Source: Opitutales bacterium
Lineage (GTDB): Bacteria > Verrucomicrobiota > Verrucomicrobiia > Opitutales > Seribacteraceae
NCBI GenBank assembly: GCA_028101545.1
Contig: JAOHKZ010000004.1
Location: forward strand, 29,313 to 93,312
Reading direction: 5' to 3'
DNA length: 64,000 bases
A program made the translations under genes and the position numbers. A model generated the notes under the pieces. The model ran no database searches. It saw only the letters and a list, made by a program, of their open reading frames with translations, and had not been told where the DNA came from. Positions 10,235 through 19,008 of the stretch are shown here, in pieces; position 1 is the stretch's first letter; every line of letters starts with the position of its first letter.

Positions 10235-10549
10235 ATGGGTAAACAATACAATAAGGTTATAAAGCGTCGTAGAAGAGCCGCTTATGTTGCAAAGAAAAAA
10301 GCAGCCATTAAAGAATTAGTGGGAAAATCTGGTAAGGCTACAAAATCGAAAGTTGCTAAGCCAAAGGCGGTGCGTAAGCCAGCCGCAAAAAAAGAAAAAG
10401 TTGTCGAAGCGAAACCCGATCCTGTTGCTGAAAAAGCGAAACCAGTTGATGTCTTGGGTCCCGATGATGCTGTTGAAGCGGAATCTGCGACCAAAGAAAA
10501 AGCAGCTGATAAGCCACAGCAAGAATCAGCTGGTACGGTCGAGAGTTAA
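10235..10549 (+). CDS. small Lys/Ala-rich protein, basic N-terminus and acidic C-terminus
   Basis: MGKQYNKVIKRRRRAAYVAKKKAAIKELVGKSGKATKSKVAKPKAVRKPAAKKEK... then a Glu/Asp-rich tail. Low complexity. Confidence 0.7.
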   Translation: MGKQYNKVIKRRRRAAYVAKKKAAIKELVGKSGKATKSKVAKPKAVRKPAAKKEKVVEAKPDPVAEKAKPVDVLGPDDAVEAESATKEKAADKPQQESAGTVES

Positions 10550-10562
10550 GCATTATTTTTAC

Positions 10563-11036
10563 ATGATTGTGAGCAAGCTTTTCGTCCTGCTCTTCGGTTT
10601 TTTATCTTTTTCAAATTTTGGAATTTCCAAAACCGAATTACCGAGACTTTCAATCAGGTATTTTCAGTCTTCAGAATTAACGAGAATACCTGAGTATTTC
10701 TCAGGTGAGGAATTCACAGGCAAAAAAATCTTTTGTAGAAGTACAGAAGCTCGTGAGGGAATTTATTTTTCATTTCCAATTCCTCAGACCATTCTTTCTG
10801 GTCCTGAAGACTACAATGTAGAACTTTCTATTATCAGAAATGGTAGTTCAAAGACTGAAATTTTTTCTTTCACTTTACCGGAGGAAATAGAAGGAAAAAC
10901 AGAAGTTTTTGTTGGAATTACTGGAAAAGATTGGCCTAAAACTGATCATAGGCTTAGTGCCTGGCACATGGCAGTAAAGGATTCGAAGGGATCAATTATC
11001 TTTTGGAAAAAAAGTTTTCTTTGGGATCACGAGTAA
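10563..11036 (+). CDS. hypothetical secreted/membrane-anchored protein
   Basis: ORF 10353..11036; ATG 10563 gives MIVSKLFVLLFGFLSFSNFGISKTEL (signal-like). The upstream part overlaps the 10235 CDS in another frame. Confidence 0.6.
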   Translation: MIVSKLFVLLFGFLSFSNFGISKTELPRLSIRYFQSSELTRIPEYFSGEEFTGKKIFCRSTEAREGIYFSFPIPQTILSGPEDYNVELSIIRNGSSKTEIFSFTLPEEIEGKTEVFVGITGKDWPKTDHRLSAWHMAVKDSKGSIIFWKKSFLWDHE

Positions 11037-11058
11037 TAATTGGTCAGTTTTATGCTCG

Positions 11059-11925
11059 ATGTCCCAATGGAAAGAATTAGCTCACCCAAATAATTTTAGC
11101 ATATTAGGTCTGAAGGAAACCCTTGAGGGTGGGCAAACTTTCTCGTGGTGTCCTACCTCAACTAGTACATGGATTGGGTGCTTTCGGTCAAAAGTAGTTG
11201 AATTAAAGTTTAAAGATGGAATTCTATTTTGGAAAACACCTAATGGTGGTACTATTACAGAAGAAGAGATAAAAGATTATCTTTGGCTTGATTCCGAGTA
11301 TGACGGGGCAATTGATCAACTGCCATGGCGAAGTGATCATGTACTCGCAAAATGTGTTAAAGCATTACCAGGTTTAACTATTTTAAATCAACCATTGGAT
11401 GAGGTGCTTTTCTATTTTATTTTAAGTTCTGCGAAAAGTATTCCCCAAATTAAGGAAATTGGATCTTTGGTCTGTCAAAAATGGGGGAAATCATTGGGCA
11501 ATAATTTATGGAGTTTTCCTGGATGGTCAAAATTGTCCAAAGTCAGTGAAGATGAATTTCGAAAATTAAAATTAGGATATCGTGCAAAGTATATTCACGA
11601 TGTCGCACAGGTAGTGGGAAATGACCCTTATTACTTCTCGACTATTTCCCAGTTGTCTTACATTGATGCTAAATCTGAGTTAATTCGCCTTCCAGGGGTA
11701 GGTCCTAAAATTGCTGATTGTGCACTCTTATTTGGTGCGAACAAAACAGAAGCTTTTCCGATTGATACCTGGATTGCCAAAGTTCTTGATTCTCATTACG
11801 GACTGGAGCCTTTTACCTATTCTCAAAAAGCTTTATTTGCCCGTAAGCATTTCGGATTATTTTGTGGCCTTGCCCAACAGTTTTTATTTTCGGGCGAAAG
11901 ATTGGGTCTTATTAAATCTAAGTAA
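11059..11925 (+). CDS. 8-oxoguanine DNA glycosylase-like HhH-GPD protein
   Basis: LKETLEGGQTFSWCP (OGG_N-like) and HhH-GPD LPGVGPKIADCALLFGANKTEAFPIDTWIAKVL. Confidence 0.92.
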   Translation: MSQWKELAHPNNFSILGLKETLEGGQTFSWCPTSTSTWIGCFRSKVVELKFKDGILFWKTPNGGTITEEEIKDYLWLDSEYDGAIDQLPWRSDHVLAKCVKALPGLTILNQPLDEVLFYFILSSAKSIPQIKEIGSLVCQKWGKSLGNNLWSFPGWSKLSKVSEDEFRKLKLGYRAKYIHDVAQVVGNDPYYFSTISQLSYIDAKSELIRLPGVGPKIADCALLFGANKTEAFPIDTWIAKVLDSHYGLEPFTYSQKALFARKHFGLFCGLAQQFLFSGERLGLIKSK

Positions 11926-11989
11926 ATATTATTTTTATTTGATTTTATATTAAAAAAGAATCCGTCCGTTTTGGCTGGAATAAAGGAGG

Positions 11990-12005
11990 TGGCACAAATA
12001 TTGCA
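11990..12005 (+). promoter_or_regulatory. sigma-54 (RpoN) -24/-12 promoter
   Basis: TGGCAC-AAATA-TTGCA: consensus TGGCAC-N5-TTGCW, intergenic, 74 bp upstream of the ATP-grasp ATG. Confidence 0.75.
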
Positions 12006-12008
12006 CGA

Positions 12009-12064
12009 AACATTGTAATCATGTGTTTACCAAATCTTACAGTGACCTCAACTGTTACAATGTT
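12009..12064. repeat. 10-bp inverted repeat in leader of the ATP-grasp gene
   Basis: AACATTGTAA (12009-12018) and TTACAATGTT (12055-12064), with a nested ACAGT-GACCTCA-ACTGT hairpin. Confidence 0.7.
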
Positions 12065-12078
12065 ATAGGAACTTCATA

Positions 12079-13527
12079 ATGAATTCCGGTCAATTTTCAA
12101 ATTATCAAACAAAAAGTTTCTTTGATGAAATGTTTTATTTTGATGAAAAAACTGTGGTTAAACCTCATTATGAAAAAGTGTACAAGCGCTTAAACGGATT
12201 AAGTGCAGATGAATTAGATGCGAAAAGATCTCAGGCGGTAAGTTCTTTTTTGGAACATGGCGTAACCTTTACCGTTTATGACGATAGTGATGGAATCGAA
12301 AGAGTATTTCCTTTTGACTTAATTCCTAGAGTTATTCCTAAGGCAGAATGGGTAATTGTTGAACAAGGCCTGAAACAGAGAATCCTCGCACTTAATCTTT
12401 TTCTTCATGATATTTACCATCAGGCAAGGATTCTCAAAGAAGGTATTATACCAAAAGAAATTGTTGAAACATGCCCTTATTATCGAAAAGAAATAATTGG
12501 ATTCGATGTTCCGCAAGATATTTATATACACATTTGTGGTAGCGACCTGATAAGAAATGAAGAGGGTACTTATATGGTGCTCGAAGATAATGGACGTTGC
12601 CCCTCTGGTGTATCTTACCTTTTGGAAAATCGTGCTATTATGAAAAGAGCATTTCCAAAGACTTACCAATCAATGGAGGTGTGCTCAGTCGAGGCTTATC
12701 CGGAATTACTTTTAAGAACATTGGAACATTTATCCCCTAGGCAGTCTCAAAAACCGGTTTGTGTCTTACTCTCGCCAGGAGTTTATAATAGTGCCTACTT
12801 CGAACATACTTTTTTAGCCCGTCAAATGGGAATAGAAATAGTGGAAGGTCGTGATTTAATCGCAATTGATAATTATGTGTTTATGAGAACCACTTTGGGG
12901 TTGGTTCAGGTAGATGTTATATACAGACGACTAGATGATGACTATATTGATCCGCTTTTCTTTAAAAATGATTCTATTTTGGGTGTGCCTGGATTAATGG
13001 AAGCTTATTTAAAAGGAAATGTATCTTTAGCAAATGCGGTTGGTACGGGTCTGGCAGATGACAAAGTAACCTATGCTTTTGTTCCTGAAATGATTAAATT
13101 TTATTTAGGGCAGGATCCTATTTTGGAAAGTGTACCAACTTATCTTTGTTGGAGGGAGAAGGATCGGAATTATGTCCTTGAGAATTTGGACAAACTTGTA
13201 GTTAAGCCTGCGAATGAGTCTGGAGGTTATGGAATGCTTATCGGGACTGCATCGACAAAGCAGGAGCGAAATGATTTTAAATTTAGAATAAAGGAAAACC
13301 CGCGGGAATATATTGCTCAGCCAATAATTTCTCTTTCTCGACACCCTACATTTTGCGATGAAGGCGTCATGGGACGCCATGTTGATTTACGGCCTTTTAT
13401 TCTCTACGGGAAAGACATAGAGATTGTCCCTGGTGGTCTTACACGTGTCGCGTTAAAAAAAGATTCTTTAGTCGTTAATTCATCGCAGGGCGGTGGAAGC
13501 AAAGACACTTGGGTTCTGAAAAATTAA
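12079..13527 (+). CDS. circularly permuted ATP-grasp type 2 protein
   Basis: PFDLIPRVIPKAEWVIVEQGLKQRILALNLFLHDIYH, VLEDNGRCPSGVSYLLENR, LLSPGVYNSAYFEHTFLARQMGIEIVEGRDL, VVKPANESGGYGMLIG. Confidence 0.95.
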   Translation: MNSGQFSNYQTKSFFDEMFYFDEKTVVKPHYEKVYKRLNGLSADELDAKRSQAVSSFLEHGVTFTVYDDSDGIERVFPFDLIPRVIPKAEWVIVEQGLKQRILALNLFLHDIYHQARILKEGIIPKEIVETCPYYRKEIIGFDVPQDIYIHICGSDLIRNEEGTYMVLEDNGRCPSGVSYLLENRAIMKRAFPKTYQSMEVCSVEAYPELLLRTLEHLSPRQSQKPVCVLLSPGVYNSAYFEHTFLARQMGIEIVEGRDLIAIDNYVFMRTTLGLVQVDVIYRRLDDDYIDPLFFKNDSILGVPGLMEAYLKGNVSLANAVGTGLADDKVTYAFVPEMIKFYLGQDPILESVPTYLCWREKDRNYVLENLDKLVVKPANESGGYGMLIGTASTKQERNDFKFRIKENPREYIAQPIISLSRHPTFCDEGVMGRHVDLRPFILYGKDIEIVPGGLTRVALKKDSLVVNSSQGGGSKDTWVLKN

Positions 13528-13530
13528 GTT

Positions 13531-14502
13531 ATGTTATCAAGAGTGGCAGATAATTTATATTGGATGAGCCGTTATATTGAGCGTGCGGAAAGCATTACTC
13601 GTATGGTTGAAGTAAATCAAAGTTCATCTCTAGAGTTTATTGAAGATGCTTTATCAGAGTTTTGGGAGCCTGTATTGAAAGCAATTTGTGCTTCTGAAAT
13701 ATTTAATGAACACACAAAAATAGATATTGGACAGTTTCTTTTTTTTGGCTCGGGTTTTCCCAACTCGGTGAAAAATTGTTTTCTTTATGCAAGAGAAAAT
13801 GCTCGTATGGTGAGAGATCAACTGTCTGTTGAAATGTGGGTTGAGTTGAACAATATTTATCTTTTCTTTCAATCTGGTCAGGCGGAAGCGACCTTTCTAC
13901 AAAACCCGCAGGAGTTTTTTCAAAAAGTAATAAAGTTCTCGCTCGTTTTTCAAGGCTTATCCGGTGCTACAATTCCACACGATGAAGGATGGCGCTTTAT
14001 GGCACTTGGTACATACCTGGAAAGAGCAGACCAAACTAGCCGTATGCTTGACACATTGACCTTTCAGAAGCATGAACCGACACGTTTAGATTTACTTGCC
14101 GTTTTACGTTCTTGTGTAGCTCAAACTGCATTTCGACGACAATATAAAGGTGAGCTTTCAATGACAAATGTTGCAGACTACTTACTTTTTTCTAGAGATT
14201 TTCCAAGATCTATAAGGTTTTCAATTCGATGTATCGATGAAAACCTCCATTCACTTTCTGGAGTCCCTTCTGGAAACTTTTCCAATGAGGCGGAAAGATT
14301 AATCGGAAGTTCTCTTGCGATGGTTAATTTTACTGATATCAAAATTGTGATGTCCAACGGATTGCACCAGACTATTGATGATTTACAAAGAAAGCTCATA
14401 AATGTTGGTCAGTGCATTTTTGAAACTTATGTTCTGTTACCCTTTGAATTACAAAGTGCGGAAAAATCCACTTTTATTCAGGCACAATCTCAGCAACAAT
14501 AA
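13531..14502 (+). CDS. alpha-E domain-containing protein (DUF403)
   Basis: MLSRVADNLYWMSRYIERAESITRMVEVN; GWRFMALGTYLERADQTSRML. Confidence 0.95.
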   Translation: MLSRVADNLYWMSRYIERAESITRMVEVNQSSSLEFIEDALSEFWEPVLKAICASEIFNEHTKIDIGQFLFFGSGFPNSVKNCFLYARENARMVRDQLSVEMWVELNNIYLFFQSGQAEATFLQNPQEFFQKVIKFSLVFQGLSGATIPHDEGWRFMALGTYLERADQTSRMLDTLTFQKHEPTRLDLLAVLRSCVAQTAFRRQYKGELSMTNVADYLLFSRDFPRSIRFSIRCIDENLHSLSGVPSGNFSNEAERLIGSSLAMVNFTDIKIVMSNGLHQTIDDLQRKLINVGQCIFETYVLLPFELQSAEKSTFIQAQSQQQ

Positions 14503-14523
14503 TCAACCCGATTGATTTAAGTA

Positions 14524-15378
14524 ATGCGCTTGTATGTTTTTCATAAGACGGTTTACAGATATCCGGACCAAGTTAGTAACAGTTTCAATGAAATGCGCTT
14601 GCACCCGTTGTCTAATGATTTGCAGAAATGTGAATCTTGCTTGATCAGCGTTCTGCCCACTACCTGCATGCGTGAGTACCTAGATTTAAATGGTAATCTG
14701 GTTCAGTACTTTGAGATACCAGAACCACATTTAAAACTCTTGATAGAGGCACGTTCCACTGTCAACACTGTAAAGCGCGTGGATTTTGACGAGTTTCCTT
14801 ACGGAACAACGATGGATAAATTGAGAGATATAGAAAAGAATTTTAATTGCAGGAATTATCTACAAAGCTCCAGTTATGTTGAGATTACTCCAACTGTCTG
14901 GAAAGAGGCTGTTGATGTGAGGGGTAATTCAAATGATGTTTTTCAAACAGCTTATCAAATTATGGAATTTATTTATTTAAATTACGAATATTCAAATTCT
15001 ACAACAACGGTTGATACCCTATCCAGTTCAATAATAAAAAAAAGAAAAGGCGTTTGCCAGGATTTTGCCCATGTCGCAATAGCGATGTGCCGAAGCTTGG
15101 GGATTCCCGCAAGATATGTGAGTGGATATTTTTTTGATCATACCAGGAACCGTTCAATGCGTGGGTCAGAAGCTTCCCACGCATGGATCGAAGTCTTAAT
15201 AAATGGACATGGATGGTATGGATTAGATCCAACGAATAATCGTGTGGTCGATGAAACATACATTATTCTTGGTTCGGGTAGGGATTATCGGGATGTCGCT
15301 CCAATTACTGGAACATACTTCGGCCGACTGCCTACGAGTATGGATGTGGATGTGTCGGTTAAGAAACTGGGAAACTAA
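14524..15378 (+). CDS. transglutaminase-like protein
   Basis: KRKGVCQDFAHVAIAMCRSLGIPARYVSGY; ASHAWIEVLINGHGWYGLDPTN (Cys-His-Asp). Confidence 0.95.
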   Translation: MRLYVFHKTVYRYPDQVSNSFNEMRLHPLSNDLQKCESCLISVLPTTCMREYLDLNGNLVQYFEIPEPHLKLLIEARSTVNTVKRVDFDEFPYGTTMDKLRDIEKNFNCRNYLQSSSYVEITPTVWKEAVDVRGNSNDVFQTAYQIMEFIYLNYEYSNSTTTVDTLSSSIIKKRKGVCQDFAHVAIAMCRSLGIPARYVSGYFFDHTRNRSMRGSEASHAWIEVLINGHGWYGLDPTNNRVVDETYIILGSGRDYRDVAPITGTYFGRLPTSMDVDVSVKKLGN

Positions 15379-15386
15379 ATTTTTTT

Positions 15387-17126
15387 CTAACCTAACAGCG
15401 AACTACTGGGTATTGCATCGAGTAGTTCAAGGGTGTATTCAGATTGTGGATTTTTGTATATTGTGTCGGCATTTCCATGCTCCATGACTTTTCCATTTTT
15501 CATGACAATCATGTCATCAGACATAAATTTTACTACACTTAGATCGTGGGAAATAAAGAGGTAGGTTAGATTCCTTCTTTGCTGGAGTTGACGCAGTAAA
15601 TTAAGTACCTGTGCCTGTACCGAGACATCCATTGCACTTACACATTCATCGCAGACTATGAATTCCGGTTCAACCGCAAGGGCCCTGGCCACACTGATTC
15701 TCTGTCTTTGTCCGCCAGAAAATTCGTGCGGGTAACGAAGTAGAAACTCAGCTCCCAGACCAACTTCTTCAAGTAAAGACACAATACGGTCACGTCGCTC
15801 GGATTGATTGATGCCAATCTTATGAACGAGCATAGGTTCAGTGAGAGCCTGTTCAATTGTTTGGCGAGGATTGAGTGATGCGTAGGGATCCTGGAAGATA
15901 ATCTGCATACGTTTTCGAAAGGGTAGCATTTCTGGCTGGCTTAGTTTAGTCAGTTCATTTTTATCATAGAGAATGGAACCAGATTTAGTTTCCTGTAGTC
16001 TGAGGATGGCCCGTCCGAGTGTTGTCTTGCCGCAACCGGATTCTCCAACAAGTCCAAGTGTACGCCCTCTCGTAATTTGAAGATCAATACCGTCGACTGC
16101 CTTAACTGTTTTGTGTGGACTACTTAGAAAACCACCCCCTGAATGAAAATGAACTTGAAGTGCACTTACTTGTAGAAGGGAAGTGAGAGTAGCTTTTTCC
16201 TCCTTGTCGCTGTTTACTTCACTGGTTAGCTTGGCCAGTCTGTCTTCTGCGTTCGGATGATCACTAAGAGTATAAGAACCGTCTTCTTCAATCTTGGTTT
16301 GAAGAAAATCCTCCACTGTGGGCAGGATTCTATATTGGGTCTCAAGAGTGGGCCTACACGCGAGCAATCCTTTTACATAGGGATGAGATGGATTTTTAAA
16401 GAGGTCTTGGGTATTTCCCTGTTCAACAATTTTCCCCCGGTACATCACTACAACACGGTCAGCAAGTTCAGCTACGACTCCAAGGTCATGGGTTACGAAA
16501 AGAACCGCGACTCCGAGGTCATCTTTGAGGTCCCGAAGAATTTTTAGGATTCGGGCCTGTACTGTTACATCGAGTGCGGTAGTGGGTTCGTCAGCCAGCA
16601 AAAGATCAGGCTTGGTCACCAAAGCCATCGCGATCATCACCCGCTGTCGCATTCCACCTGAAAATTCATGAGGATAAGAACGGGCTCTTGCTTCAGCGTC
16701 CCGTATCCCGACTTTTGTCATCATCTCAATTGCCCGAGCTTCTGCGGTTGCCCGAGAGACATTTTCGTGAATAAGAATGGGTTCGGTGATTTGATCAAGA
16801 ATTCTAAGGTATGGGTTGAGGCAACTCATTGGATCCTGAAAGATCATCGATATCCGCTTTCCTCTGATTGCCCGGAGGAGTGGTTGTGATAAGTCGAGGA
16901 GTTCCTCACCATCAAAGGTAACCGTTCCTCCCTCCACCTTTGCAGGTGGCTGAGGTAGGAGTCCCAGCATGGTATGGCAAGTTACGGATTTCCCGGAACC
17001 CGACTCCCCGACCACTCCGACGATTTCCCCTTTATCAATTGAAAAGCTGATATCATCGACTGCCCGATTTGTACCCCCACGAGTATGGAAGTATGTTTTG
17101 AGATTCTTTATTTTTAGTAAACTCAT
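15387..17126 (-). CDS. peptide ABC transporter ATPase, two fused NBDs (DppD-DppF type)
   Basis: Two Walker A ([16 protein letters not shown]), two signatures ([30 protein letters not shown]). Confidence 0.96.
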   Translation of the reverse strand: MSLLKIKNLKTYFHTRGGTNRAVDDISFSIDKGEIVGVVGESGSGKSVTCHTMLGLLPQPPAKVEGGTVTFDGEELLDLSQPLLRAIRGKRISMIFQDPMSCLNPYLRILDQITEPILIHENVSRATAEARAIEMMTKVGIRDAEARARSYPHEFSGGMRQRVMIAMALVTKPDLLLADEPTTALDVTVQARILKILRDLKDDLGVAVLFVTHDLGVVAELADRVVVMYRGKIVEQGNTQDLFKNPSHPYVKGLLACRPTLETQYRILPTVEDFLQTKIEEDGSYTLSDHPNAEDRLAKLTSEVNSDKEEKATLTSLLQVSALQVHFHSGGGFLSSPHKTVKAVDGIDLQITRGRTLGLVGESGCGKTTLGRAILRLQETKSGSILYDKNELTKLSQPEMLPFRKRMQIIFQDPYASLNPRQTIEQALTEPMLVHKIGINQSERRDRIVSLLEEVGLGAEFLLRYPHEFSGGQRQRISVARALAVEPEFIVCDECVSAMDVSVQAQVLNLLRQLQQRRNLTYLFISHDLSVVKFMSDDMIVMKNGKVMEHGNADTIYKNPQSEYTLELLDAIPSSSLLG

Positions 17127-18070
17127 CAGTCTTTAGCAGCTTTTACATCAAGTGCATCCCGAAGTCCGTCACCGAGGAAATTGAGAGAGAAGAGGGTGAG
17201 GGAAAAGAAAAGGCCAGGTAATAGGAGCAGTTGGACTTCTGTTTCCAAAAAATTAGCTCCTTCTTTAATAAGAACACCCCAGGAGCTATTTGGGGATTCC
17301 ACCCCAAGGCCGAGGAAAGAAAGAATGGCCTCATACATGATAAACCCGGGGACAGTGAGGGTGGAATATACAACCGTGGGGCCAAGAACATTTGGAATAA
17401 TATGCCGAAAAAGGATTCGCCATTTACTGTAGCCTAGGGCAACTGCTGCCTCCACAAATTCGCGTTCTTTTATACTCATTACTTGTGCTCGTACAATTCG
17501 CGAAAGGGTGAGCCACCCTAAAAGACCAAGAGCAAAGAAAAGCGGGACAATATTAGTTAGTCGCCCAGTGAATTCTTTATCCCAGTTTAAGTTTACCACA
17601 ATCCAACGAGTGGCATCCCCTGACCAGTCGCTCAGGGTTGCCTGTAGAACGATCACCAAAACCAAGAAGGGAATGGCGAGCAATGTGTCAACAATACGCA
17701 TCATAATTGCATCCGTTCGACCACCGGCAAAACCGGAAACCGCTCCGTATACAATTCCAATTACTACTGAAACCGAGGTGGCTATTAAGCCAACAAGAAT
17801 AGACACTTGTCCGCCGTATAGTATTCGTGCAAATAGGTCACGCCCAAGGGCATCAGTGCCAAACCAATGTTCTTTCGATGGAGGTGCAAATTTATTGGTT
17901 AAGTTTACTAGGTTTGGATTGGTACAAAACCAAGCGAAAATAAAACAAAGCGAGAACATGACAACGATCACTCCGAATCCACCCATAGCGAATTTATTTT
18001 TTGCCATACGGGACCTCGCGTCTTTCCAAAGAGAGGAGCCTTGCGGAATAGTTGCTGTTTTTTCAATCAT
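17126..18070 (-). CDS. peptide ABC transporter permease (OppC/DppC type)
   Basis: HWFGTDALGRDLFARILYGGQVSILVG; EAAVALGYSKWRILFRHIIPN. Confidence 0.95.
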   Translation of the reverse strand: MIEKTATIPQGSSLWKDARSRMAKNKFAMGGFGVIVVMFSLCFIFAWFCTNPNLVNLTNKFAPPSKEHWFGTDALGRDLFARILYGGQVSILVGLIATSVSVVIGIVYGAVSGFAGGRTDAIMMRIVDTLLAIPFLVLVIVLQATLSDWSGDATRWIVVNLNWDKEFTGRLTNIVPLFFALGLLGWLTLSRIVRAQVMSIKEREFVEAAVALGYSKWRILFRHIIPNVLGPTVVYSTLTVPGFIMYEAILSFLGLGVESPNSSWGVLIKEGANFLETEVQLLLLPGLFFSLTLFSLNFLGDGLRDALDVKAAKD

Positions 18071-18074
18071 GCCC

Positions 18075-19004
18075 CTAATTCGTCCCCCCTGTATGCCTCA
18101 CGCGTGGGTCCAATAATCCGGTTAGCAGGTCGGCAAGTAGGTTCATAACAACAATCAGAAACCCGAAAAAAAGTGATAGTCCGAGAAGAAGAAATTCATC
18201 TCTTGTAGTGGCTGCATTGACGAAGTGTTGACCCATGCCCGGAACCTGAAAGATTGTTTCCACAATAAATGATCCGCTTATTAAAGCAGCAAAAGCGGGA
18301 CCAAGGTAAGCGACTGCAGGGAGGAGCCCACCACGTAGAGTGTGTTTAAGAATAACTTGAATAGGTGATACTCCTTTGGCACGAGCCGTTCGAACAAAAT
18401 CCTGGGATAGGACTTCAAGGATTCCCCCTCGGGTCAGTCGGGCCAAATAAGCGGCAGAAACCAAACCCAGTGTAAAGGAAGGAAGAAGGATATCCTCTAG
18501 GTTTCCCCAGCCCGCAACTTTGAGTCCCGGTATATGAGCGGCCACATAGATCTGCAGTAGCGGGCCTATCGTGAAAGAAGGAATACATATACCCACCATG
18601 GCCACGGTCATACAGACCCAATCTATCCAACTATTTTTCCGAACGGCAGAAAGAATTCCAATGGGTACTCCTATTCCGATAGCGAATCCTAATGCACAAA
18701 GTCCCAGGATAAGGGAATTCGGAAAAGATTGGGTTATAATATCGATCACTGGTCTTCCTTTACTGGTCGAAATTCCAAAAGAACCCTCGGTTATAATATT
18801 TTTTGGATAAGCCAGGTATTGTTCCCAGATAGGTTTATCTAAGCCATATAGTTTACGTATATTCGCTTTGGTCTCTGCTGAGATATTTTTTTCAGAAGTG
18901 AAGGGTTCCCCGGGCATAGCCTTTGCGAGAAAAAAAGTAATGGTATAAAGGGCAAATAAAACAAGCACCCCTTGTAGTAAACGATCAATGAGAAAGCGTG
19001 GCAC
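18075..19004 (-). CDS. peptide ABC transporter permease (OppB/DppB type)
   Basis: FLIDRLLQGVLVLFALYTITFFLAKAMPGEPF; FVRTARAKGVSPIQVILKHTLRGGLLP. Track ORF begins at 19280 inside the upstream gene; GTG 19004 fits the family N-terminus. Confidence 0.9.
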   Translation of the reverse strand: MPRFLIDRLLQGVLVLFALYTITFFLAKAMPGEPFTSEKNISAETKANIRKLYGLDKPIWEQYLAYPKNIITEGSFGISTSKGRPVIDIITQSFPNSLILGLCALGFAIGIGVPIGILSAVRKNSWIDWVCMTVAMVGICIPSFTIGPLLQIYVAAHIPGLKVAGWGNLEDILLPSFTLGLVSAAYLARLTRGGILEVLSQDFVRTARAKGVSPIQVILKHTLRGGLLPAVAYLGPAFAALISGSFIVETIFQVPGMGQHFVNAATTRDEFLLLGLSLFFGFLIVVMNLLADLLTGLLDPRVRHTGGTN

Positions 19005-19008
19005 TCTA

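Noticed and set aside
17508-18116. 202-aa plus-strand ORF
   Set aside because: Antisense to the OppC-type permease; no independent support.
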